5,234 nucleotides of DNA, taken from positions 1-5,234 of the forward strand of contig CACXCV010000092.1 of assembly GCA_902766215.1 (NCBI GenBank), in the 5' to 3' direction. The translations under genes were made by a program, and so were the position numbers. The notes beneath the pieces are model-generated. The model saw only the letters and a program-made list of their open reading frames with translations, did no database searches and was not told where the DNA came from. Shown piece by piece: positions 1 through 5,234 of this stretch (its first letter is position 1; every line of letters begins with the position of its first letter). This stretch comes from Oscillospiraceae bacterium. GTDB lineage: Bacteria > Bacillota > Clostridia > Oscillospirales > Oscillospiraceae.

Positions 1-2
1 AG

Positions 3-488
3 ATCGGCGCTGCCTTTGATGAGAAATTTGCCCGCTCGTTCCCCCACTTTGGCGAAATCGAGGGCTTTGGCACCCACGAGGGCGAGCGCCACCACTTCTC
101 CAACGACCTGGTGGGCACCTCCATCGACTGGGAATACAACGAGAATTTCTCCATCCGTCACTCCTATGTCTCCCCCACGCTGACCATCAGCCCGCATCTG
201 CCGGAGAAGGACTATGACGAAAATGACGAGAGCTTTGTCGGCCGGCGGTTTCTTCCGGCGTTCAACGCAAAGATCCGAGACAAGCTGCTGCTCACCTCCT
301 TCACCGAGCCGGGCAACTGCTCCGCCGTGCTGCTGATCGACCTGAAGAGCGTGCATGACATTGGCTGTTTCTTCGGCCTGACTCACGGAGGCACGCTCAG
401 CTCTGAGACGATTACTGCCCATGGCGGCATCGGCGGCGACGGCCTGAAGATTGACGAAGGCTATGCCCATCCGACTTCCGCCGAGTGA
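3..488 (+). CDS. MoaF-like protein, C-terminal part (5' end off the window)
   Basis: The open frame enters from the left edge and ends at a TGA at 486-488, leaving 161 visible residues. An internal ATG at 111 is in frame but has no ribosome binding site and falls inside a conserved block, so it is not the start. The visible part aligns by eye with the C-terminal halves of the next two genes: a 'DLVGTSIDW' block, 'IRHSYVSP', 'KIRDKLLLTSF', then 'LLIDLKSVHDIGCFFG'. This matches what I recall of the MoaF C-terminal domain. It resembles the third gene more than the second, sharing the IRH-x-Y-x-x-P motif and an acidic insert (DENDES here, DNEDEY there). Its extreme C-terminus differs: the GKFGFTGEYS-like final strand of the third gene is replaced by GGDGLKIDEGYAHP. 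There is no signal peptide or membrane segment in the visible part. Biochemical function is unknown. It is probably the upstream member of an operon, 22 bases from the next start. Family assignment is moderately sure; homology to its neighbours is very sure. Confidence 0.75.
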   Translation: MGAAFDEKFARSFPHFGEIEGFGTHEGERHHFSNDLVGTSIDWEYNENFSIRHSYVSPTLTISPHLPEKDYDENDESFVGRRFLPAFNAKIRDKLLLTSFTEPGNCSAVLLIDLKSVHDIGCFFGLTHGGTLSSETITAHGGIGGDGLKIDEGYAHPTSAE

Positions 489-510
489 ATAGAAAAGGGG
501 GATTTACGCA

Positions 511-1341
511 ATGCCTGCAAGACGTATTACGGCTCTGACCATCAAAGACATTCAAAAGCTCTGCTTCGACGCCACCGTCGCCAGCTACCGCTCCAACCCC
601 ATCGTCAGCCCGCTGCGCCCCGCCCTGTCGAAGGCGCTGGCCGGCGCCGCGCTGGCGCTCACCTTTGAGGACGGCCTGCAGCTGGACTATCAGATCGGCG
701 CACAGAGCGTCAGCTGGCAGCAGGACGGCGGCGAATGGCACGAGGAGTATGCCGAGTGTCTCGAATCCACCCAGCCCGGCGTGTTTCTGCTGCACCACCT
801 GCGCACCCACGTCAACCCCTTTGAGGCTGCCACGTTGATTCTGGACACCAACACCCGCCGCGCCACGCTGATCTATGACCGAATCGGCAAAAAGAGCGCA
901 ACTCGCGACGTCAACCGCACCGTCCACTATGGCTGGTGGGGCGAGAAGCCTGCCCAGCTCCACGCCATAACGGAAGACCTGGTTGGAAAAGTCATCGACT
1001 GGAAGTTTGCCGACGAGGCCATCATCCACATGGCCTATGTCAACATCCAGTGCTGTGCCTTCGTCAGCCCCGCCCCCGCTGCGCTGCCCGGCTGGAAGGA
1101 CTATTTCTCCACCTTTAACCCCACCCGATACATCCGCATCACCGACAGCCTGATTGCCATGTCCTTCTATGCGCCTTATGGCTCCGGCATGGAGGTCACC
1201 ATGCTGATGGACCTGCAAAACATGCGCGCCGTCGGCGCCCTGTTCGGCATCGACTCCACCGACCGGTTCTGCTCGTGCACCTTCGGCGCCAGGGGCGCCT
1301 ACGCGCAGCTGGGCTTCATCGGCCGCTATACCGTGGAATAA
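511..1341 (+). CDS. MoaF-like protein, complete, diverged paralog
   Basis: This gene encodes 276 residues, near the usual MoaF length as I recall it. The ATG at 511 is preceded by a purine-rich AAAGGGGG ending at 501, nine bases away. Residues about 12-20 form a helix (LTIKDIQKLC) matching FTYQELKEMC in the next gene. Residues about 45-110 look like the first calycin-type strands: ALTFEDGLQLDY, then SWQQDGGEW, then an E-S-T-x-x-G-V-F-L-L-H-H-L-R block with His95, His96 and Arg98. The C-terminal half starts near the conserved 'DLVGKVIDW' and ends in GFIGRYTVE. Compared with both neighbours it lacks the acidic insert before 'RYIRITDSL' and has HMAYVN where they have IRH-x-Y. It also carries two cysteine pairs the third gene lacks (Cys181-Cys182 and Cys254-x-Cys256). 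It is soluble, with no signal peptide. It lies 22 bases after the previous gene and 21 before the next, consistent with one transcript. The role is unknown; ligand binding or small-molecule conversion would fit a calycin-like barrel, but this is inferred. Confidence 0.8.
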   Translation: MPARRITALTIKDIQKLCFDATVASYRSNPIVSPLRPALSKALAGAALALTFEDGLQLDYQIGAQSVSWQQDGGEWHEEYAECLESTQPGVFLLHHLRTHVNPFEAATLILDTNTRRATLIYDRIGKKSATRDVNRTVHYGWWGEKPAQLHAITEDLVGKVIDWKFADEAIIHMAYVNIQCCAFVSPAPAALPGWKDYFSTFNPTRYIRITDSLIAMSFYAPYGSGMEVTMLMDLQNMRAVGALFGIDSTDRFCSCTFGARGAYAQLGFIGRYTVE

Positions 1342-1346
1342 CGACG

Positions 1347-1353
1347 AAAGGAG
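1347..1353 (+). promoter_or_regulatory. ribosome binding site that selects a TTG start at 1363
   Basis: AAAGGAG is a near-perfect anti-16S complement. Three in-frame TTG codons follow at 1354, 1357 and 1363. The first abuts the site with no spacer and the second leaves three bases, both too close for initiation. The third leaves nine bases, a normal distance, so translation most likely starts at 1363, giving a protein beginning MADPFRPYK. Confidence 0.8.
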
Positions 1354-1362
1354 TTGTTGATT

Positions 1363-2226
1363 TTGGCAGATCCGTTTCGTCCCTATAAGCCCGTGTTCAC
1401 CTATCAGGAGCTGAAGGAAATGTGCCGGACCACCGACCTGGTCAAGGCCAGAGAGAGCTGGCTGATCAGCCATTTCCGCCCGCCGTTTACCGAATATTTC
1501 GTCGGAAAATCCTATACGTTTCACTTTGACAACGGCCGCACGCTGCACTACCGCTTTTCCGATGTGCACACGCTGGAGTGGAGCGAGGACGGCGAGTCCT
1601 TTTTCGACGAATATTACGAGGCGCTGGAATCCACCGTCAAAGGTGTGTTTCTGGTGCATCACATCCGCCGGCGCACCCTTCCCTTCCCGGGCCTGACACT
1701 GATCATCGACACCGAGCGTGAGCTGGTCACCTGGTCGGATCAGGAATTTGGCCGCGCGGACGACTGCGACAAGAACGTCATGCCCCAGCTGGTATTCGGC
1801 TGGTACGGCACGCCCAAAGCGGCGCGTCACGGCTTTACCACCGAGCTGTGCGGCGCGATTCTCGACTGGAAGTATTCCGATGATTTCATCATCCGCCACT
1901 GCTATCTCACGCCTGATTGCATGACCAGTCCCGGCGCCCCCACCGACAACGAGGACGAGTATCTGTTCCGCAAAACCCTGCCCGCCGCCTATGCCAAGGT
2001 GCGTGACGGGCTTTACATCGCCGCCTTTGCCGAGGATGGCGGCTCGGGCGTCACGCTGCTGATTGACCTGGATCGCCTGCGCGACGTCGGCTCGTTCTTC
2101 GGCATGGGCGGAGACGGCCAGCTGGGCAGCTATACCATCGGCGCGGTGGCAGGCCGCGGCAAGTTTGGCTTTACCGGCGAATACTCCATCCCCTATGGTC
2201 CCGAACCGGAGGATGCACCGGTATAA
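1363..2226 (+). CDS. MoaF-like protein, complete
   Basis: This gene encodes 287 residues from a TTG at 1363, chosen because AAAGGAG at 1347-1353 is correctly spaced only for that codon; the longer in-frame start at 1354 would add three residues. It is homologous along its whole length to the preceding gene. A helix (FTYQELKEMC) precedes the MoaF-type opening VGKSYTFHFDNGRTLHYRF, then LEWSEDGESF. Next comes E-S-T-x-x-G-V-F-L-V-H-H-I-R with His99, His100 and Arg102, and then a TLIIDTE strand. The C-terminal half carries ILDWKYSDDFIIRHCY, an acidic insert (DNEDEY), LLIDLDRLRDVGSFFG and a closing GKFGFTGEYSIPYG strand. The HH-x-R block and the DW motif recur in the preceding gene and are candidate ligand or active-site residues (inference). 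No signal peptide or membrane helix is seen. The TAA stop overlaps a TATAAT hexamer at 2222-2227. The family is named for molybdenum cofactor biosynthesis, but I recall its experimental link as being to the Klebsiella monoamine regulon. The neighbouring esterases also suggest small-molecule catabolism. Confidence 0.8.
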   Translation: MADPFRPYKPVFTYQELKEMCRTTDLVKARESWLISHFRPPFTEYFVGKSYTFHFDNGRTLHYRFSDVHTLEWSEDGESFFDEYYEALESTVKGVFLVHHIRRRTLPFPGLTLIIDTERELVTWSDQEFGRADDCDKNVMPQLVFGWYGTPKAARHGFTTELCGAILDWKYSDDFIIRHCYLTPDCMTSPGAPTDNEDEYLFRKTLPAAYAKVRDGLYIAAFAEDGGSGVTLLIDLDRLRDVGSFFGMGGDGQLGSYTIGAVAGRGKFGFTGEYSIPYGPEPEDAPV

Positions 2227-2284
2227 TCTCTTGCAGTCCGAAACCATACACCGGATAACACCGCATTGCCGCATCACCGCAGCG

Positions 2285-2291
2285 AAAGGAG
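2285..2291 (+). promoter_or_regulatory. ribosome binding site fixing the first esterase start at 2299
   Basis: AAAGGAG lies seven bases before the ATG at 2299. A longer in-frame reading from a TTG at 2266 exists, but it would place this site inside the coding sequence and has no site of its own. It would also add an unconserved MPHHRSERRTI leader to a protein whose family normally begins near the 'G.v.G' strand. Confidence 0.85.
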
Positions 2292-2298
2292 AACCATC

Positions 2299-3807
2299 AT
2301 GATCAGAAAAGCAAAAACAGAAAACGGCTGGGTTGCTGGTATCCCCGCGGCCGATCCCCGCATCACCGCCTTTAAGGGTGTTCCGTTCGCCGCGCCCCCG
2401 GTGGGTGAAAACCGCTGGCGCGCGCCGCAGCCCGCCGCCGACTGGGAGGGCGTGCGCGAATGCTATACCTTTGCCCCCATTTCCGTGCAAGACGTGCCTG
2501 GTCTGGATCCGGACAACCTGTATTCCCGCGAGTGGAACGTGGACCCCGACATTCCCATGAGCGAGGATTGTCTCTACCTGAACATCTGGACCCCTGCCAA
2601 ATCTGCCGATGAAAAGCTGCCGGTGCTGGTGTGGTTCTTTGGCGGCGGTCTGGTCGTGGGCAACACCGCCGAGATGGAATTTGACGGCGAGCGCATTGCC
2701 CGCCGCGGCGTGATTGTCGTGTCGGTCAACTATCGTCTCAACGTCTTCGGCTTTCTGTGCCACCCGCAGCTTCTGAAGGAGCAGCCCGACGCACCCACCA
2801 ACTTTGGCCACCTGGATCAGTCCTATGGCGTCCGCTGGGTCAAGCGGAACATTGCGGCCTTTGGCGGCGACCCCGACAACATCACCATCGGCGGCCAGTC
2901 TGCCGGCGGCATCAGCGTCTGCGCGCACTTTGCCTCCCCGCAGAACGAGGGCCTGTTCCAGAAGGGCATTATCATGAGCGGCATGGCCTGCGATGTCTAT
3001 CACACATTCCGCTTTATCCAGTCGCTGGACCAGGCGCTGGAAACCGGCAAGCGCTTCTTTGACTTCCTGGGCGTCAAGACACTGGAGGAGGCCCGCGCAC
3101 TGGACGCATTCTACCTCCGTGATCAGCTGCAGAAATTCAAAGGCATGTGGAACACGGTGATCGACGGCCGGTTCCTCACCGAGGAATATGATGCGTGCCT
3201 GATCACCGGCCGTCGTCTGCCCGGCCCCATCATGGTCGGCTGTACCAGCAATGAAACCGGTCCCGCCGTCCCCGCCGCCAATATGGACGAGTTCAGGGCG
3301 TTCATCACCAGGACCTTCGGCGACGCGGCCGCCGAGGAATACATGGCCATTGTCGGCGAGGATTTTAACCGGGCCATGGAGATGACCAAGATCAACAACG
3401 TCGAGGTGGCTGCCCGCGCCATGAAGCAGAGCGAAGAGGCCGTGGGCGCAGAATATCCGCTGTACTACTACATGTTCGACCCCGAGATGCCGGGCTGGGA
3501 CAATGCCGGCACCTTCCACTCCAGCGACCTGTGGTTCTTCTTTGAAACACTGGCCAAGTGCTGGCGCCCGTTTGTCGGCAAGCACTATGATCTGGCCCGC
3601 CAGATGTGCAACTACTGGGCCAACTTCATCCGCAGCGGCGACCCCAACGGCCTGGATGCCGACGGCACGCCCATGCCCGAATGGAAGCCCATGACCGGCA
3701 GTGAGGAGAACGCCGTCCGCTTCGGCGACAAGGTGGTTCCCTATGTAGACGATCAGAACCAGCTGCTCCACTTCCTTGTCCGCAAATGGAGAGAGCAATT
3801 TAATTAA
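2299..3807 (+). CDS. type-B carboxylesterase (alpha/beta hydrolase), complete
   Basis: This is a 502-residue serine hydrolase of the carboxylesterase/para-nitrobenzyl esterase/cholinesterase family, of full typical length. The family hydrolyses carboxylic esters via an acyl-enzyme. Visible landmarks in order are FKGVPFAAPPVG near the N-terminus, RWRAPQP, the type-B signature EDCLYLN (89-95), the oxyanion loop FFGGGL (GGG at 115-117), NYRLNVFGF (144-152) and FGGDPDN. These are followed by the nucleophile elbow G-Q-S-A-G with Ser201, SNET with Glu319 as the likely triad acid, GTFHSSDLWF with His407, and the C-terminal YWANF (439-443) followed by GDPNG. The triad is therefore intact and the enzyme should be active. 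The residue before GGG is Phe, where many bacterial relatives have His and cholinesterases have Tyr. There is no signal peptide, so it is cytoplasmic and would act on an imported or internally made ester. It starts 72 bases after the last MoaF-like gene and is followed 84 bases later by a second esterase. Substrate unknown. Assignment to family is very sure. Confidence 0.97.
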   Translation: MIRKAKTENGWVAGIPAADPRITAFKGVPFAAPPVGENRWRAPQPAADWEGVRECYTFAPISVQDVPGLDPDNLYSREWNVDPDIPMSEDCLYLNIWTPAKSADEKLPVLVWFFGGGLVVGNTAEMEFDGERIARRGVIVVSVNYRLNVFGFLCHPQLLKEQPDAPTNFGHLDQSYGVRWVKRNIAAFGGDPDNITIGGQSAGGISVCAHFASPQNEGLFQKGIIMSGMACDVYHTFRFIQSLDQALETGKRFFDFLGVKTLEEARALDAFYLRDQLQKFKGMWNTVIDGRFLTEEYDACLITGRRLPGPIMVGCTSNETGPAVPAANMDEFRAFITRTFGDAAAEEYMAIVGEDFNRAMEMTKINNVEVAARAMKQSEEAVGAEYPLYYYMFDPEMPGWDNAGTFHSSDLWFFFETLAKCWRPFVGKHYDLARQMCNYWANFIRSGDPNGLDADGTPMPEWKPMTGSEENAVRFGDKVVPYVDDQNQLLHFLVRKWREQFN

Positions 3808-3815
3808 AGCGCGCC

Positions 3816-3837
3816 GCCGCTGAAAATAGCCAGCGGC
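3816..3837. repeat. 7-bp inverted repeat (stem-loop) after the first esterase
   Basis: GCCGCTG at 3816-3822 is perfectly complementary to CAGCGGC at 3831-3837 with an eight-base, A-rich loop. It sits nine bases after the stop codon at 3805-3807. No run of T follows, so it is not a standard intrinsic terminator. It could protect the upstream mRNA end, mark a processing site or attenuate read-through into the second esterase. The stem is short enough in this GC-rich DNA that chance is possible. Confidence 0.4.
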
Positions 3838-3853
3838 AGATGGGTCAACCACA

Positions 3854-3868
3854 CTGCCGTTGGGGCAG
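3854..3868. repeat. 5-bp inverted repeat just upstream of the second esterase ribosome binding site
   Basis: CTGCC at 3854-3858 pairs with GGCAG at 3864-3868 around a five-base loop. It ends nine bases before the AAAGGA ribosome binding site. It is a weak element alone, but together with the preceding stem-loop it fills much of the 84-base gap. It is followed by an A-rich unpaired stretch rather than T, so it does not look like a terminator. Confidence 0.25.
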
Positions 3869-3891
3869 CCAAAAAGAAAGGAAAGCTTTTT

Positions 3892-5234
3892 ATGATCAAG
3901 CTAACCCTCATTGATTCCGGCGAGATTCGCGGCGTGACGTCCAGTGACCTCAACGTCACCATGTTCCGCGGCATCCCCTATGCCCAGCCCCCCGTTGGCG
4001 CGCTGCGCTGGCGCGCGCCGCAGCCCGTCGTCCCCTGGGTCGGCGTCCGCGACTGTCTGGAGCCGGCGGCAGTGCCCATGCGCAACCAGGGCCGCCCGGA
4101 TCCCCGCGACTGGGGCTATAACGAAATCCCGGTGCAGGAGGACTGCCTGTATCTGAACGTCTGGACGCCCGCAAAAACCCCGGACGAGAAGCTTCCCGTC
4201 ATGGTGTGGATCTATGGCGGCGGCTATGTGGCCGGCGACAGCTATCAGCCCGTGTTCGAGGGCACCAGGTTTGCCAGCCGCGGCGTAGTATTTGTCAGCA
4301 TGAACTACCGGCTGGACATCTTCGGCATGTTTGCCCACCCGGAGATCACCGCCCAGCACCGGGCAGACGGCTGCACCAACTTTGGCCTGCTGGATCAGGC
4401 AGCTGCTCTGGCCTGGGTGCAGCGCAACATTGCTGCCTTCGGCGGCGACCCCGACAACGTCACCCTGTTCGGCCACTCCGCCGGAGCCGGCAGCGTCACC
4501 TCGCAGATTCTCTCGCCCAAGACCGAGGGGCTGTTCCACAAGGCCGTGGTTATGAGCGGCGGCGGCATCAGCGGCGCCCGGCCGATCCAGTCGGCCTCGC
4601 TGGCTGAGATGGAGCAGGCCGGTCTGGACTTTCAGACCTTCCTGGGCTGCAGCTGCCTGGACGAGGTCCGCAAGCTGGATGGTGAGACGATTCTGGCCAA
4701 ATCGCGCGAATTCTGCATGCAGCGCCCGCCGCTGTTTGAGGGCGCGGGCGGACCGCTCCCCATGCGCTCGTTCCGTTGGAGTATGTGCGTGGACGGCGAC
4801 TTTGTCACCGAGCCTTCGGCGCTGTCCATCCTCAAGCGCCGCCAGAAAAAGATTCCGATCATCGCCGGACACTCGCTGCATGACATGCTGGTGGTGCCAA
4901 AAGAGCAGACACTGGACGAGTTTGAGGCCAACGCCCGCCGCACCTATGGCGACCAGGCCGACGCCTATCTGAAAGCAGTCGATTTCGCCTGCGGCGACAT
5001 GGAGCAGGTTCGGAAAAACGCCACCTATGCCGGGCAGGCCATCGGGGCCGAAACCTGGTGCGCCTGGGCCGACCACTGCGGCGGCTTCCCGGCGATGTAC
5101 GGCTATTGCATGGATCAGCCCCGGCCGGAAGACCCGCTGGGCTGCTCCCACGGCGTGGACGTGGACTATGCCTTTGACAACCTGCACTATATGCGCAAAG
5201 CGCACCGCGGCGCGGACTATGACGTGTCCCGGCA
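3892..5234 (+). CDS. type-B carboxylesterase, N-terminal 447 residues (3' end off the window)
   Basis: The frame is open from an ATG at 3892 to the right edge, so no stop is visible. AAAGGA at 3877-3882 precedes the ATG by nine bases. The product is a second, clearly homologous member of the carboxylesterase family, probably missing only about the last 50-60 residues. Landmarks are FRGIPYAQPPVG, RWRAPQP, EDCLYLN (83-89), the oxyanion loop IYGGGY (GGG at 109-111), NYRLDIFGMF (138-147), FGGDPDN, and G-H-S-A-G with Ser196. The likely triad histidine is His420 in GCSHGVDVDYAF. The triad acid position, aligned with Glu319 of the preceding enzyme, appears to be Asp331 within HSLHDML. This lacks the usual 'DEG'-type context, so the assignment is less secure. 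It is richer in cysteine than its neighbour (for example Cys253, Cys255 and Cys418, the last two positions before the catalytic His). There is no signal peptide, so it is likely cytoplasmic. It is probably expressed with the first esterase, either as a duplicate of altered specificity or acting on a related ester. Substrate unknown. Confidence 0.95.
   Translation, partial: MIKLTLIDSGEIRGVTSSDLNVTMFRGIPYAQPPVGALRWRAPQPVVPWVGVRDCLEPAAVPMRNQGRPDPRDWGYNEIPVQEDCLYLNVWTPAKTPDEKLPVMVWIYGGGYVAGDSYQPVFEGTRFASRGVVFVSMNYRLDIFGMFAHPEITAQHRADGCTNFGLLDQAAALAWVQRNIAAFGGDPDNVTLFGHSAGAGSVTSQILSPKTEGLFHKAVVMSGGGISGARPIQSASLAEMEQAGLDFQTFLGCSCLDEVRKLDGETILAKSREFCMQRPPLFEGAGGPLPMRSFRWSMCVDGDFVTEPSALSILKRRQKKIPIIAGHSLHDMLVVPKEQTLDEFEANARRTYGDQADAYLKAVDFACGDMEQVRKNATYAGQAIGAETWCAWADHCGGFPAMYGYCMDQPRPEDPLGCSHGVDVDYAFDNLHYMRKAHRGADYDVSR

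Noticed and set aside
111..488. Treating the ATG at 111 as the start of a complete 125-residue protein
   Set aside because: The frame stays open to the left edge, and residues upstream of 111 align with the paralogs, so the gene is truncated by the window rather than short.
2222..2259. Possible promoter before the first esterase: TATAAT at 2222-2227, or TTGCAG at 2231 with GATAAC at 2254
   Set aside because: The perfect TATAAT overlaps the stop codon of the preceding gene and has no -35-like hexamer or extended -10 upstream. The second pair is correctly spaced (17 bases) but only three of six and four of six matches. Either could act weakly, but neither is strong enough to annotate.
2266..2298. 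N-terminal extension of the first esterase from a TTG at 2266
   Set aside because: It has no ribosome binding site, runs through the AAAGGAG that serves the ATG at 2299, and adds unconserved residues.
412..3852. Minus-strand open frame of 1146 codons
   Set aside because: It is exactly codon-registered with three strong plus-strand genes, and its length follows from their lack of TTA, CTA and TCA codons. Its translation is low in recognisable motifs, rich in Ala, Gly, Val and His, and has no plausible gene structure.
3816..3868. Intrinsic terminator after the first esterase
   Set aside because: The stems are short and neither is followed by a T-run.
3901..5205. Minus-strand open frame of 434 codons opposite the second esterase
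   Set aside because: Same antisense shadow effect. The plus strand carries unmistakable esterase signatures throughout.

Overview
The window is a compact, entirely plus-strand accessory gene block of high GC (well over half G+C by eye, with strongly G/C-biased third codon positions). Consensus-like AAAGGAG ribosome binding sites and one TTG start point to a GC-rich Firmicute, most likely a gut clostridium of the Oscillospiraceae type. A high-GC Coriobacteriia host cannot be excluded from sequence alone. No rRNA, tRNA, CRISPR array, insertion sequence, origin or convincing terminator is visible, and no gene-free stretch exceeds about 85 bases.

The first 2.2 kb holds three consecutive, clearly homologous genes: the C-terminal part of one (3-488, start off the left edge), a complete 276-residue protein (511-1341) and a complete 287-residue protein (1363-2226). 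They resemble the MoaF family: a calycin-like N-terminal half with a 'G..[YL]...F[DE][DN]G..L.Y' opening, then a MoaF C-terminal half. They are separated by only 21-22 bases, so they are probably co-transcribed. The family name is misleading. As far as I recall, moaF in Klebsiella belongs to the monoamine (tyramine-induced) regulon, and nothing here indicates molybdenum cofactor synthesis.

The remaining 3 kb holds two consecutive type-B carboxylesterases of the alpha/beta-hydrolase fold: a complete 502-residue enzyme (2299-3807) and a second one cut by the right edge (3892-end, 447 codons visible). Both carry the PROSITE-like type-B signatures (EDCLYLN and FGGDPDN...G-x-S-A-G) and a Ser-Glu/Asp-His triad. 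Both lack a signal peptide, so they are likely cytoplasmic. The 84-base gap between them contains two small inverted repeats.

The layout is therefore a tandem array of MoaF-like paralogs followed by a tandem array of esterases, all on one strand with small gaps. The simplest reading is a catabolic cassette: the esterases release an acid or alcohol from an imported small ester, and the MoaF-like barrel proteins bind or convert it. That coupling is inference from gene order. The substrate, and whether the MoaF-like proteins are enzymes, cannot be read from the sequence. No regulator or transporter lies inside the window.
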